The notes: generated from the sequence alone by a model not told the origin. A stretch of 64,000 bases of DNA from Cornus controversa (GCA_026545225.1 CM048850.1:25783797-25847796), one strand, 5' to 3'. Counted from the first letter of the stretch, positions 22,893 through 33,746 are shown. Numbers and translations are program-made.

Positions 22893-24566
22893 TAGGAAGG
22901 TAACCATCTTTTGTATATTATTTTATTTTTAGTTTTTATTTTTCTTTTTATTTCTCTTTTTGTAGTTAGATTTTTATTATGAACAAAAAAATTGAAAAAT
23001 GAAAAAAATATTTTATATTTTAATTTTTTTTTTTTTGGGATTTTTCTCTTTCATATTTATTTTCACCCATACTATTTTCACTTGATCTTTGGGGTATAGT
23101 GGTTTGTTTTGACAGATTGAAACATCCAAGTTTGGGGGTGTGCTTGCATTGCCTTCGTGCTCGTGATGTACTCTATTTTCTTTCCACTACTCCATGATCC
23201 TGGTAATATCGTTCTTACCCTTCTCTATGCTTTGATTGGGTGTACATTGAGGACAATGTACAGTTTAAGTTTGGGGGTGAGGCGATGCCTATTTTTGTGC
23301 TTTATTGCATATGGGGAAAATTTGTGAAATTCTTCTTGTATTAGGATTTTTATTTATTTTATTTTCTTATATTTATTTTATTTTCTTAGTTTGTTTTTTA
23401 TTTTATTTGTTTTATTTTTAGATAGTATGTTTTGACATGATTCAAAGGATTAATACCTTATGTAGGTGCATAACTTGCAATTTTTGAGTATGTTTTAAAA
23501 TTTTGAAAACTGTGATTTAAATTAAGTGATTTTAATCATGGTTTGCAATAACATGTTTTGAAGTGATTAATTTTAGTTTCCTTACATGCACAAACACACT
23601 AGCATAGTCTTGTGGGGTATAAACCTATGTTTTGAGTTATTGAGTTACATATGCTTGATATTAATTAGTATCTCTTGAGAATGAGTACCGATGATGTGTT
23701 TTACTTGACTTCAATGAAAAAAAGAAAAAAAAAGAAAAGAAAAAAGTGATGAATAAGCAAATCAATTTGATCCTTTTCATGAGTAACCGGGCCTCTATGC
23801 CTCAGGAAGCACGGAGTGTTCGCGTCAAAAGTGAAAGGGTGAGAAAAGATGAGCATTGGTTGTCTTGATTTGTAGCCTGACTGATTCGAGTAATTAGGTC
23901 TTCGGGGTATCTTAAAGCCTAGTGCCCTAAAGCCATCTGGTTTGGGAGCCACTGACTGAAAGCTTGCTACATGGATCTTTCAGAAAGCTTAATAGATCAA
24001 GACATTGCACAACCAATAAAGTAATGAAAAAAAAAGAATGATGAAAAAAAAAAAATTGAAAAAGTCATGTATGCATGTTGGGAAGTATGAGTTCAATAAG
24101 GGGGAGCTAGTGAGTTGAAGGGGTATGTGCCTTAATATATTCAGAGCTGAGTTATGCTACATGAGATGATTGCTAGTTCACTTTACACGAGGGAGCTAGA
24201 GTTAATTATTTTGAGATATGTTGATGTGAATTATGCATGGGGACCATTAATTTGAATTGTGGAATTTGAAAATTTGAAACTATTCTTGAATGCAAGTTTG
24301 TAACTATGTATTGTAATCTTCTTCTTGGATTAATGTTGAAACAGAATTTTGAATGTTTGTGGGTAATATTTCTGGAAACCCTCACGAGACTATACTCGTC
24401 CACTAGGGGGAACCTAGGGGTTTAAAGGCTTGTTGCATATGCTAAATGCAATCGTTTCTCCCACGAAAGTGGAGTTAGGTAGTTTAGTTAATGTTTAGTA
24501 GTTTCTTTATTTTAGTTTTGTTTTATTCTATTGCTAAGGGACTAACAATATGTAAGTTTGGGGGTG
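22893..24566 (+). other. Element B long 3' UTR and PPT
   Basis: About 1.67 kb of non-coding sequence. AAGTTTGGGGGTG occurs at 23128-23140, 23267-23279 and 24554-24566. The last directly abuts the 3' LTR and is the working PPT. Poly-A/T and purine tracts occur near 22980-23035 and 23715-23750. The spacing of the three motifs matches A and D. Confidence 0.85.
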
Positions 24567-26077
24567 TGATAGGCGTTGAATGTTACGCATTCTAGCCTCT
24601 TAACTTATGTATTTTATTCTCTTAGTGATAGATTATTTTGTGATTTTACTTTGTTTTAGTGTTTTCTGTATTTTCAGGGCCTTAATAATTATTTCAGTTA
24701 AAACCGTGATTTTGGGCTTTTAAAGAAGACATCCAAGATGGTGAGATGAAGCCTACATCAAGGAGATTCACTCAACCATTTATTTCAACTCAAATCAGCC
24801 CAAGAAAGAGGTCCAAGAGAATTACAGCTGCTTAAGAAGGTTTCGGGCCTGAAGCCCAAATCTGCGCATAATGCAGTCTTAATCCCGTTTTGGAAAACGG
24901 ACCAGAAGTCTTATTTCCGAGACTCAAATCGATATTATTTGCGCGAAGGGTTGAACGAAATTTGATTCTGCACACTTTTGTATTTCACGAAAATTCCGTG
25001 AATCGGACTTCTAGTGGGTCAAAAGTTGGGCCGAAGTCAGCAGGAAAAACCCACCTGATTAGTGCTGCGGGAAACCCTAATTAATTCCTAATTGGATTAG
25101 GACTTTGGTGAATTCTCTTGGGGAATAAAAGGAAGACTTGGAGGCTGAAGAGGGAGAGCTTACACAGAGAGATTGGAGAGTCTGAGAGGGCTGAGAAGAG
25201 AACAGAAACATATTGCAGAGCCATTGGAGAACGAAGTCATACGCGTAATTCAGAAAGATGATGTCTTCTTCCTCAACAGTTGAAGCTTCTTCTTCTACCA
25301 TGAGCGGCTAGTTCATCCACTAGGGTTTTGATGTAGCCCTAACAAAGCATCAATGGTTTGATTGTTTTAATTATTGGGGACCTTTATATACATGCATAAA
25401 TTGTGTAATTGTGAGGATTCTTATTAATGAATTGAGCAATAAAAGTCTTGTAAATTCAATCTCAATGATTTCTTATCTTGTCTTAGATATTTAGTTGTTG
25501 TTATTGAACTCAATCTCTTTTGTTTTCTGTGATCATGAGAGAGATTATTACACAATGGTAATCACTGAATATATTGTTATGAGCTTTGATGGATTATGCC
25601 TAGAGAAGATGAACCATACTGCACCCTAGATTAGAGTAGTTAGGCAGATGGCCCATGCCAATCGAAGATAGTCCATGGCTTAGCCGTAATCATATGTTAT
25701 CTTCTTGACGGATGAAGGTGAGCTTGTAGCCACCGACACCACTTATGCATGATGTAATTCCCCTATAGTTGATTCAATTGACCATTGATTGTGGAGTTAG
25801 TGGTGAAGTCAAACACCCTAGGTTTCTCTCTTATTATCTTCATTATCTGTTTACCTTTGATTTATTTTATTTTATCTTTTTAATTAGTTAAAAATCAGAA
25901 TTCTTTTCTTATAAATTTAATTAGAATTAGTTCTGTGTTCCAACTCATCAGACCATAATCCCTGAGGTACGATACCCATTCATTTCGATAGCCCTATTCT
26001 GCAAGGAATTCGTTCTATTGCGAAGTGTGGAAATTTTTAATTGGTATACTTTTTGAGTCACACTCACACACGAATCA
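24567..26077 (+). repeat. Element B 3' LTR (1511 bp)
   Basis: A complete LTR from TGATAGGCGTTGAATG to CACACGAATCA. It is the reference copy for the LTR group with A. It is followed without a gap by the remainder of A's 5' LTR. Confidence 0.95.
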
Positions 26078-26892
26078 GTCCCCAATAATTAAAACAATCA
26101 AACCATTGATGCTTTGTTAGGGCTACATCAAAACCCTAGTGGATGAACTAGCCGCTCATGGTAGAAGAAGAAGCTTCAACTGTTGAGGAAGAAGACATCA
26201 TCTTTCTGAATTACGCGTATGACTTCGTTTTCCAATGGCTCTGCAATATGTTTCTGTTCTCTTCTCATCCCTCTCAGACTCTCCAATCTCTGTGTGTAAG
26301 CTTTCTCAATTCAGCCTCCAAGTCCTCAATTTATTCCCCAAGAGAATACACCATAGTCCTAATCCAATTAGGAATAAATTAGGGTTTCCCGCAGCACTAA
26401 TCAGGTGGGTTTTTCCTGCTGACTTCGGCCCGACTTTTGACCCACTAGAAGTCCGATTCACGGAATGTTCGTGAAATACAAAAGTGTGCAGAATCAAATT
26501 TCGTTCAACTCTACGCGAAAATAATGTCGATTTGAGGCTCGGAAATAAGACTTCTGGTCCGTTTTCCAAAACGGGATTAAGACTGCATTATGCGCAGATT
26601 TGGGCTTCAGACCCGAAACCTTCTTAAGCAGCTGTAATTCTCTTGGACCTCTTTCTTGGGCTGATTTGAGTTGAAATAAATGGTTGAGTGAATCTCCTTG
26701 ATGTAGGCTTCATCTCACCATCTTGGATGTCTTCTTTAAAAGCCCAAAATCACGGTTTTAACTGAAATAATTATTAAGGCCCTGAAAATACAGAAAACAC
26801 TAAAACAAAGTAAAATCACAAAATAATCTATCACTAAGAGAATAAAATACATAAGTTAAGAGGCTAGAATGCGTAACATTCAACGCCTATCA
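26078..26892 (-). repeat. Element A 5' LTR, outer piece
   Basis: The distal 815 bp of A's 5' LTR, ending GCCTATCA at 26892 and followed by the CTCTT duplication. Compared with 7184-7998 it shows about 11 differences. Confidence 0.93.
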
Positions 26893-28140
26893 CTCTTACA
26901 TGGGTATGTTACATTATTGGGACTATATTTGCTAAATGGACTCTATGAAGGCTGACAACTATGAATAATAGGTTGATACGGGAAAAGCTGGCTAAGTGCA
27001 TAAGTCCAAGTATGACTTGGACTCTATAGGGGTGTAGGGGATAGAGTCATTCACACTTTGGACTCTAGATTAAGTCTAGGTATTGGTGAAGTTTTCAAGG
27101 ATAAGGACTCTTATAATCAAGTTACTACTATAAAGTTTGCTATACAGAATATACGTATAACATGGCCAGTGTTTATGCATGGGTTAGTTTGTATTGGATA
27201 AGGATTCTTATAAAGATGGATTACATTGGAAAACTTTGGTGAATCAAGGACTCTGTACAGGTGAAGGCTTATGGCTGCCACAAGAGGCTTATGGCTACAA
27301 TAGGCTGACTGTGTGGATGAGTCCAAGTGTGACTTGGACTCTGTGGAAGTTTAGGAGAGGCTCAATATCAGCTTGTTTCATATAGGATTAGTTATACAAA
27401 TGTCATGTTAATACGCTACAATCAAGGGGACTTGAAGACACACTGCATTAGGATATATTTAATTTATTTCCTTTTATATATCTTTTTTATTTCATTATTA
27501 TCTTGTAACTTAGGGTTAGATACAATGATGTAATTTTTTCTATAAATAAATGAAAGGAGCTCTATATTAGGGGTTTTCCACAACCACTACAAAACAGTGC
27601 ATTAGGATATATTTTATTTATTTCCTTTTATATATATTTTTTATTTCATTATTATCTTGTAACTTAGGGTTAGATACAATGATGTAATTTTTTCTATAAA
27701 TAAATGAAAAAAGCTCTATATTTGGGGTTTCCCACAACCATAGCAAAATAGTAACATTACGTACAATCCCTCTCTCTCAATATTCTCTCAGGATATTGTT
27801 CTAATCATTACTCGATCTACATCTCCCTCACTTTTCTTGCTCTCCTCTGATCAGTCCATCTGTCTATTTCTCCCTCAATTTCTACCTCCCTCCTTGTAAC
27901 GATTTAGTCTTGTAATTCTTTGTGCACAAGTTAAAAGTCCTCTTAGTTAAGGCAAGAAAAAAATCAATAGGGAGTTTTGTATTCTCCCACCCTAGCTAAT
28001 TGTCTGATCTAACACGACCTCCAAATGAGATACTTATGTTCGACCAATTATTTACATTGAGCTGACACCACGGCTCTGGGATGCCTGCAAACACTAATAA
28101 TTAATCGGCTTGCCTAGACTGACTAATTAAGATGTAACAA
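26893..28140 (+). repeat. Element C 3' LTR, second piece
   Basis: This resumes the LTR interrupted at 6487. It holds a promoter-like region with TATAAATAAATGAAA (27541 and its duplicate about 27695) and pyrimidine-rich R/U5-like sequence (27.76-27.9 kb). The exact right end could not be fixed because no partner LTR is in the window; 28140 is an estimate. The 95-aa-scale ORFs here are not convincing. Confidence 0.6.
27444..27751 (+). repeat. 154-bp tandem duplication of an LTR promoter
   Basis: Two adjacent copies (27444-27597 and 27598-27751) of a segment from TGCATTAGGATATATTT through GGGTTAGATACAATGATG, the TATA-like TATAAATAAATG and CCACAACCA. They differ at only a few positions, so the duplication is younger than the surrounding LTR or has been homogenised. 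Confidence 0.9.
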
Positions 28141-28769
28141 AGACAATCCCTTTCCTAGAGATGCCTCATCTATCCCTCCCCTCTCTCTTCCATCCAATTT
28201 TTCATACCTTCAACCAAATGGAGCATAAAAGAAGAAGCAACATCCTTGGTGAATCTAGAAAGAAAGAAATCTTTTAAGTTGGCAATGACTTCAACCAATC
28301 CGCTAGTACCCCGAACTGACCCCAGTTTGTCTTCAATGCAACAAAAATAAAATCTCCATGCATGTTCGGTGAAATGCGTTGAAGTCAGATTCTTAATGCC
28401 AAGTCAATTGGAAATTGACTTGAACAATTCATATCTGTCATAATGACCACATTTGGTAATTATCATAAATTTTTAAAGCAAAATTATAATTTTTCTGAAG
28501 TTACCTGATACATCAAGTTTGCCAACAGAAGTAAATTTATCATTTCCATAATTAAATTCTCCGAAATTAATGAAAAAGGGGGCTATTCTTCATTCATTAC
28601 CAGGCCATCCCTTCAATGAATTAAATCTTATCTTTTCCTCTAATCAAACTTACATATATATATATATATATATATCAGTCACATGATCGATTATGACTTC
28701 TTCTGACCACTGTTCAATTAATTAGATTCTCTTCCTTAGAACGTTTTAGATTTATGAATGACAACCAAA
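28141..28769. other. Low-copy intergenic DNA
   Basis: No gene is recognised. It is AT-rich, with a TA microsatellite near 28652-28674. It marks the left edge of the low-copy island. Confidence 0.5.
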
Positions 28770-30555
28770 GTTTAGGCTCAACCATTGAACTAATGAGTCG
28801 AGTGATATTGACGTGTAGTCTCAACTGCCTACATGGGTGAAGTTCTTCAATATACCTCTGCAGTTTTGGACTGCCAAATGCCTCAGCCATATTGCCAGTG
28901 CAGTTGGGGTGCCATTATATACAGATCTTGCAACAGAAAGGAGAACAAAGCTCAACTTTGCCTAACTATGCATTGAAGTTGATACGAAACTCCTCCTAAA
29001 AGAAATTCAGCTTAAAATGGGATAACTTCTATGTTGACATCAAGATTGAGTATCAGTGGCTGCCTAAATTCTATCATAAATACAACTAACTTAACGATAG
29101 TGATGATTCTTGCCCCCTCAGTACCTCTCGAAAGCATAATAACCCAGCTGATCCCAATCAAAACAACCATTGGATTACCATCAGAAGGAGAAGGAGAAAG
29201 ACTTCCTTTGTTAATGATGCCGGTTCTCCCCCTCCCCCCTGCATTCCTCCATCCCCACCCACCAACCTCACTAATAACCCATTTCACCTCCTTTCACCAT
29301 TTGATACCACACCACACTCAATTCATCTCTCTAAGCAATCTATCCCCACTAACCCAAAACCCCATTTTTATGTTAACTCACTTTCTCCAAATTGCTCACC
29401 TCATCAACTAGTGTTGCACACCATTTCTTCTTCCCCCCCCACGCTCACCAAACAACCAACCCTCCTCTTCTGTCAACATCGCCCCACAAGCCAACTTCAC
29501 CTCCTCACACTCCTTTACCACCTATTAACACCAATACTCCAAGTTTTATGATTGATTTAAGCTCTTACAAAATCCAAAATCACAACACTCTCAATGATAT
29601 CAGTTCCATCCCTTAATTGTTTCACTTTTACCTAATCTTGCTAGTTTGCCTCCTCCCAAATCTTGCAATGATAAGATCATTTGGTCAGCATCTCCCAATG
29701 GTGTTTTCTCTTTAAAACACACAGTAGGAAAGCTCACCTATCATGATCCTCCTTTTCCATGGTACCACCTTGTCTGGGATTCTCCATATATTCCTCGAGT
29801 CAAATACATCCTTTGGATGGCTATGCATAGTAAGCTGCCAACTCTTGACAATAGAGTCAAATCCCAAATGTATATGTTCTTTGCAATTCACACCCAGAAT
29901 CTCATTCCCATCTCTTCTTCAATTGCATCTTCTCAACCCCAATTTGGAAATTTATCCAAGAAAAGTGCAAATTCGACATCCACATTTGCATTTGGAACCA
30001 GTTTGTTAAATGGGCTAGTTTCCACTGGAAATCCAAATCTTCATTGAACATGGTCTGCAAATTGAGCTTCTCGATGATGGTCTACCATACATGGGAAGAA
30101 AGAAATGTAAGACTCTTCCATGACAAGCACTCCTCTCCCCATTCCATTCGTGCAAAAGTGTCAGAATCCATTTCCTCCATCTTGAACCTTGGGTTTCTAA
30201 GGGAGAACACCATTTCCAGATCGATTCTCCACGATTGGAGTGTCTCCCCTTCAAGATGTCGTCCTCCTCCCAGACCCCTAGACTAGAGAGAATTACTAAG
30301 CTTACTATTCTATTGTAAGCTCTGTTTGCCCTAATTGGTTTGTCTACCGGCTTGAACAACGAACATCCTTTAGTAACAGACCATATAGCAAATATGTGTA
30401 CGTATGTTACTAACGGCTATTTGTTTAAGTTTGTTTGATTGGCTTTCTTGGGCCTATATTTGGGTGGGCTTTTAATTAGCCCCTTTGGATCGTTCTTTTT
30501 TGTCCATCATTATACAGATTTCTCTTTATATTTGCTTAACCTTCTGGAAAAAAAA
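28770..30555 (+). pseudogene. LINE (non-LTR retrotransposon) remnant: ORF1 end joined to ORF2 end
   Basis: From about 28801 the frame reads PTWVKFFNIPLQFW, SHIASAVGVPLYTD and CIEVD, the DUF4283-type region of plant LINE ORF1. It has in-frame stops (codons at 28816 and about 28963) and a frameshift near 29020. Then KIEYQWLPKFYHKY follows, where the first Cys positions of the usual zinc knuckle are replaced. A proline-rich tail runs to about 29.6 kb. At 29646 the sequence switches to the C-terminal zf-RVT part of ORF2 (DKIIWSASPNGVFSLKH, WLAM-like WMAMHSKLPTLDNR), frameshifted into LCNSHPESHSHLFFNC and then VYHTWEERNVRLF (30044-30286). The endonuclease and RT are absent. The 3' UTR ends in a short A-run near 30546-30555. 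Dead copy. Confidence 0.85.
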
Positions 30556-31203
30556 TATACCATGTTCAACAGATACTCATGATCAATTGTATTGTTAATT
30601 ACTAGAAAATAATCACTCATCATTATATATATATATATATGAGTACTGTACTCCTGTCGGAGTACACAATAATTTCTCGTCTAAATAGCTAGATGGGAGT
30701 ACGTTTACATGACTGATTAAAGTCTTCTTATTGAGAGAGAAACTAGTGAGGACACAGAATCATAAAAGAAAACAAGTGCTTAATCAACTTCTGAGTATAT
30801 TATTTGTGAAGTTTTATATATATCGAATCAGAACATTTGATAGTAATGCTATCGAAAAACTCAAACCTTCATATATAATTTCATGTTAATCCCACAAGGC
30901 TTTTGACTTCATTAATTATTCAATCGGTTTAACTTTTCATTTGAACAGCATTTTCAAATACATCAACACATTTCCAATTTAATCACCATGGTAGATACAT
31001 AAGGGGCATATTATATATGTGACATTGAGTAGTGAAAATTGGAATATATAGATTGAATTAGATGCATGCATGATCGCTAACGTGACAGTCATGTAACATT
31101 TTAGGAGTTGTCCTTTTTCTTCCTTCTTTAGAGAGAATGAAGTTGAAGATCATAAAGAATATATGATATATATAAATATATATGTGTATATATATATATT
31201 TCT

Positions 31204-31238
<35 letters not shown>

Positions 31239-31337
31239 ATGAATGTAGGCAAAGAGATCGAGAAAAACAATCACTGTATAAACCAAACAACTCTGGAACT
31301 CAATTTACTGAATATCACCAACTTTCCTTGTTCATGA
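30556..31337. other. Low-copy intergenic DNA with microsatellites
   Basis: No gene seen. It contains a TA run at about 30625-30640, a perfect 7-bp inverted repeat GTACTCC/GGAGTAC with a 4-base loop (30648-30665), a TA-rich stretch near 31160-31200, and a GA run. Confidence 0.55.
31207..31234. repeat. (GA)n microsatellite
   Basis: About 14 GA units just left of the second LINE remnant's poly-A end. Confidence 0.95.
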
Positions 31338-32510
31338 TTTTTTTTTTTTTGATAATGTAAGTCAGTATTATAAAAGGGGGAGAAACATCCCATGGAGTAA
31401 CAAGGAAAGTTGCTTAAGCAACAACATAGAATCAACAAGATATAAGAAAAATGAAACAAGAGAAATGGAACAAGGTAAGCATCAACATCAAGATCAAAGC
31501 CTTCATCAACTAAATGACAGTAGAAGAGCAAGGTATATGAAGTAGCAGCATAGCATCACCAGCAAAGGCAGGGGAGTGATTAGTGAGAAGAACCTAGTTC
31601 CTAGTTCCCATGGATATGATCTGGTGGTTTCCTTGCTAGTCTGATTGAGGAGCGGGGGAGATTCCATGATGCTGCTAATACTCTAGCTGATCTGCAGTCT
31701 CTGAAGTTGCAGCTAAGGAGTCTTAACTGAATTGTTTCAGTGATTGAGTTGATGATAGCAGAAGTTGATGAAGCTTTGTCTTTAAAACATCTATAATTTC
31801 TTTCTTTCCAAATACATTAAATACAGCCTGCCAGGATGAGCCTATTTGAGAGGAACTTAAGAGAATGATCCCAAGAAGATGCAACCCAGTTGATGATGTC
31901 AGGCTATGATGAGACTGGACAAAAAAAGTTGCCAAGTTTTTGGAAATGGTTCCAAATAATAAAACTGAATGTGCATTGAAAGAACAAATGATCATGGTTT
32001 TCTGCTGCAGCAAGACATATTGAGCAGGCATTAGGAGTGATTTTCTTAGAATGACATGGTTTATCGAGTGTGGATAGTCTTCCAAGTGTTGCTAGCCAAA
32101 GAATAAAGGTGTGTTTTGGAATTCGTGGGTTGCACCAAATAAAATGAGTCCAATTAAGTGAGGCAGGGGAAGGAGAGATTGTATCCATGGTTAGCTTGAG
32201 TGAAAATGATGTCTGGTTGATCCAAAGAAGAGTGTCAGCTTGAGAGGTACATGGGGTGGGAAGAGAGTTTATGTTTCTGAGCTCTGGTAGAAGCCTATGT
32301 AGACTTGCTGGAATAGACCATTGATTATTGCAGATGAGTGAACTAACCTTGGCATATTTACCAATGGCAGTGCTCATAGTGAAAGAGTGTGCAATTCTGT
32401 TGACCAAAGGGCCACAATCAAGCCATGAATCAAACCACAAGAAAGTGTCCTCTCCATTACCAATCTTCATTGTAATGAGTGAGAGTAGTGTATATCTGAA
32501 AGAGAAAAGT
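31338..32510 (-). pseudogene. LINE remnant: ORF2 C-terminal (zf-RVT) part, 5'-truncated
   Basis: On the minus strand the frame from about 32480 reads KIGNGEDTFLWFDSWLDCGPL, then FIWCNPRIPKHTFILWLATLGRLSTLDK and a Cys/His cluster CSICLAAAENHDHLFFQC. This is the standard end of plant LINE ORF2 after the RT. It then shifts frame and continues with SWQAVFNVFGKKEI to about 31720. The 3' UTR ends with a run of T on the plus strand (31339-31351), the poly(A) tail of the minus-strand insert. Heavy 5' truncation, with about one frameshift and stops. It is a different copy from the one at 28.8-30.6 kb and opposite in orientation. Confidence 0.85.
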
Positions 32511-33110
32511 GTTACAAAACTAACCAAAAGCTTTTGGTTTTTTTGTGTTTTGATTCAGAAAATCAAAATAAATATGGATTCAAGAGAGCGAAAAAAAAAC
32601 ATTTTAATTCTAAAGAACGCAGTAGATTGAAGGAAGCCTAATTCCCTCCAAGCGAACATCAAGCTAGCAAGAAATCATACAACAGAAACTAAATTACTGA
32701 AATTAATTTGAAACTAGGCTTTGAGTGACATTGTAGTGTGTTTTAGTTCCATCAACTCGTGAACACAGCAACTGGGTAGTTACCTAGTTAATTGCACGAA
32801 TATTTAACTTATGTTCGTGTGATAGAGAGAGACAGATGAATATATAACTGAAAATGCATTGCACTTGTTTCCATTTTTCAGAAATATATATATATATATT
32901 TGTATCACTTTGACAGAGCTAGAGAGGCAAGTAGTGTTCAGTATATATATCAAATGTAGTTCAACACTGCGCTTATTTCTTCATTATAATATTTAGGCTG
33001 CAATTAAAGCAGACTTACATAGAAACAATACATCATTAGCAACATATATAGCAAACACATCTCAATAGTAATTGATTATATATGCTTGGTAACACAGCTT
33101 CTTTCCTCAG
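32511..33110. other. Flank between LINE remnant and glycine-rich protein gene
   Basis: This is the 3' side of the glycine-rich protein gene. No ORF is supported. There is a TA microsatellite near 32884-32900. AT-rich sequence just 3' of the stop codon could hold the poly(A) signal, but no single clear AATAAA was identified. Confidence 0.5.
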
Positions 33111-33662
33111 TCAAGGCGGCGTCACTCCAGGCCCACCACCGGTTCCAGGCAGTCCACCACGGGTTCCAGGCGGTCCAGCTCCGGTTCCAGGAAGTCCACC
33201 TCCAATTCCAGGCAATCCACCACCGGTTCCGGGCAGTCCCCCTCCAATTCCAGGCAGTCCACCACCGGTTCCAGGCAGTCCACCTCCAATTCCAGGCAAT
33301 CCACCACCGGTTCCGGGCAGTCCCCCTCCAATTCCAGGCAGTCCACCACCGGTTCCAGGCAGTCCACCTCCAATTCCCCCACCAGCTCCTCCCCCAAATC
33401 CAGCGCCCACTCCGCCACCAAGTCCACCACCACCTCCGGCTCCCACACCAAGTCCAGCGCCCCCTAGACCAAGCCCACCACCAGCTCCTCCTCCGAAACC
33501 CCCTCCACCACCTAATCCTGCGCCAAACCCACCGCCACCTCCAAAACCAATACCTATATTTTTTTCATCTTCCAGAGAACCCTTTGTGCTTACAAGCTTC
33601 CTAGCATAGGTGTTACATATAAGAGCACCAAGAAGCACCAGAAGAAGAAACTTAGAAGTCAT
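33111..33662 (-). CDS. Secreted glycine-rich protein (cell-wall GRP type)
   Basis: A 183-aa intronless frame and the only convincing host gene in the window. Residues 1-20 form a signal peptide (hydrophobic core LLLVLLGALI, cleavage likely after TYA). A short charged segment follows (RKLVSTKGSLEDEKN, 21-35). Residues 36-95 are Gly-rich with Phe/Leu/Ala interspersed (GGGGFGAGLGGGG type). Residues about 98-175 are 7-residue repeats LPGTGGG/LPGIGGG, and the protein ends GGGPGVTPP. Plant GRPs of this class are structural proteins exported to the cell wall; that role is inferred from composition and signal peptide. A TATA box lies about 75 bp upstream. The C-terminal repeat is a minisatellite and probably length-polymorphic. 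A LINE remnant lies downstream and no partner gene is near. Confidence 0.9.
   Translation of the reverse strand: MTSKFLLLVLLGALICNTYARKLVSTKGSLEDEKNIGIGFGGGGGFGAGLGGGGGFGGGAGGGLGLGGAGLGVGAGGGGGLGGGVGAGFGGGAGGGIGGGLPGTGGGLPGIGGGLPGTGGGLPGIGGGLPGTGGGLPGIGGGLPGTGGGLPGIGGGLPGTGAGPPGTRGGLPGTGGGPGVTPP
33125..33380 (-). repeat. 21-bp minisatellite in the GRP gene, with 84-bp higher-order unit
   Basis: About twelve 21-bp units encode LPG(T/I)GGG. Units alternate T and I types (42 bp), and an 84-bp block at 33197-33280 is repeated without visible change at 33281-33364. This indicates very recent expansion by replication slippage or unequal exchange. Confidence 0.93.
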
Positions 33663-33734
33663 CTTTGAAAGTAATAGGACAGTAAATTAAGATGACTTTA
33701 ATTTGAGATGAGAAGTGAGGACTCTGAATGAGGG

Positions 33735-33746
33735 TTTATATATAGA
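33735..33746 (-). promoter_or_regulatory. TATA box of the GRP gene
   Basis: On the minus strand this reads CTATATATAAAC, 73-84 bp upstream of the ATG at 33662. It implies a 5' UTR of about 40-50 bp. Confidence 0.7.

Larger units (their letters stand above)
15874..26077 (+). mobile_element. Element B: Athila-type Ty3/gypsy retrotransposon nested in A's 5' LTR
   Basis: A plus-strand sister of element A. Parts in order: partial 5' LTR, PBS, gag, protease, reverse transcriptase, RNase H, spacer with palindromic array, third ORF, long 3' UTR, PPT, and a full 3' LTR (24567-26077). Directly after its last base (26077) A's LTR resumes with GTCCCCAATAATT, which in the intact LTR is continuous sequence (about 7183), so B inserted there. 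It is broken, with several breaks. In about 355 comparable bp its two LTRs show one difference, so it is younger than A, probably under 0.3 My. Confidence 0.92.
6488..26892 (-). mobile_element. Element A: Athila-type Ty3/gypsy retrotransposon containing element B
   Basis: The outer ends are TGATTCG (6488) and GCCTATCA (26892), flanked by the identical 5-mer CTCTT (6483-6487 and 26893-26897). The whole 20.4 kb is therefore one insertion with a second copy inside. Read on the minus strand the order is 5' LTR (split), tRNA-Asp-type PBS, gag-pol, spacer, third ORF, 3' UTR with PPT, and 3' LTR (6488-7998, 1511 bp). Protein parts seen are gag, protease, integrase and the third ORF. It is broken, with a few breaks. 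LTR copies differ by about 1.2 percent (about 14-15 differences in about 1170 bp by hand), suggesting roughly 0.5 My at 1.3e-8 per site per year. Confidence 0.93.

Noticed and set aside
29031-29616. 126-aa and 74-aa frames
   Set aside because: They overlap the LINE ORF1 remnant in the wrong frame.
33082-33609. 175-aa proline-rich (extensin-like) frame and a 172-aa frame opposite the GRP gene
   Set aside because: They mirror the GGN/CCN codons of the 21-bp repeat on the other strand. The minus frame has a signal peptide, TATA box and clean start; the plus frames have none.
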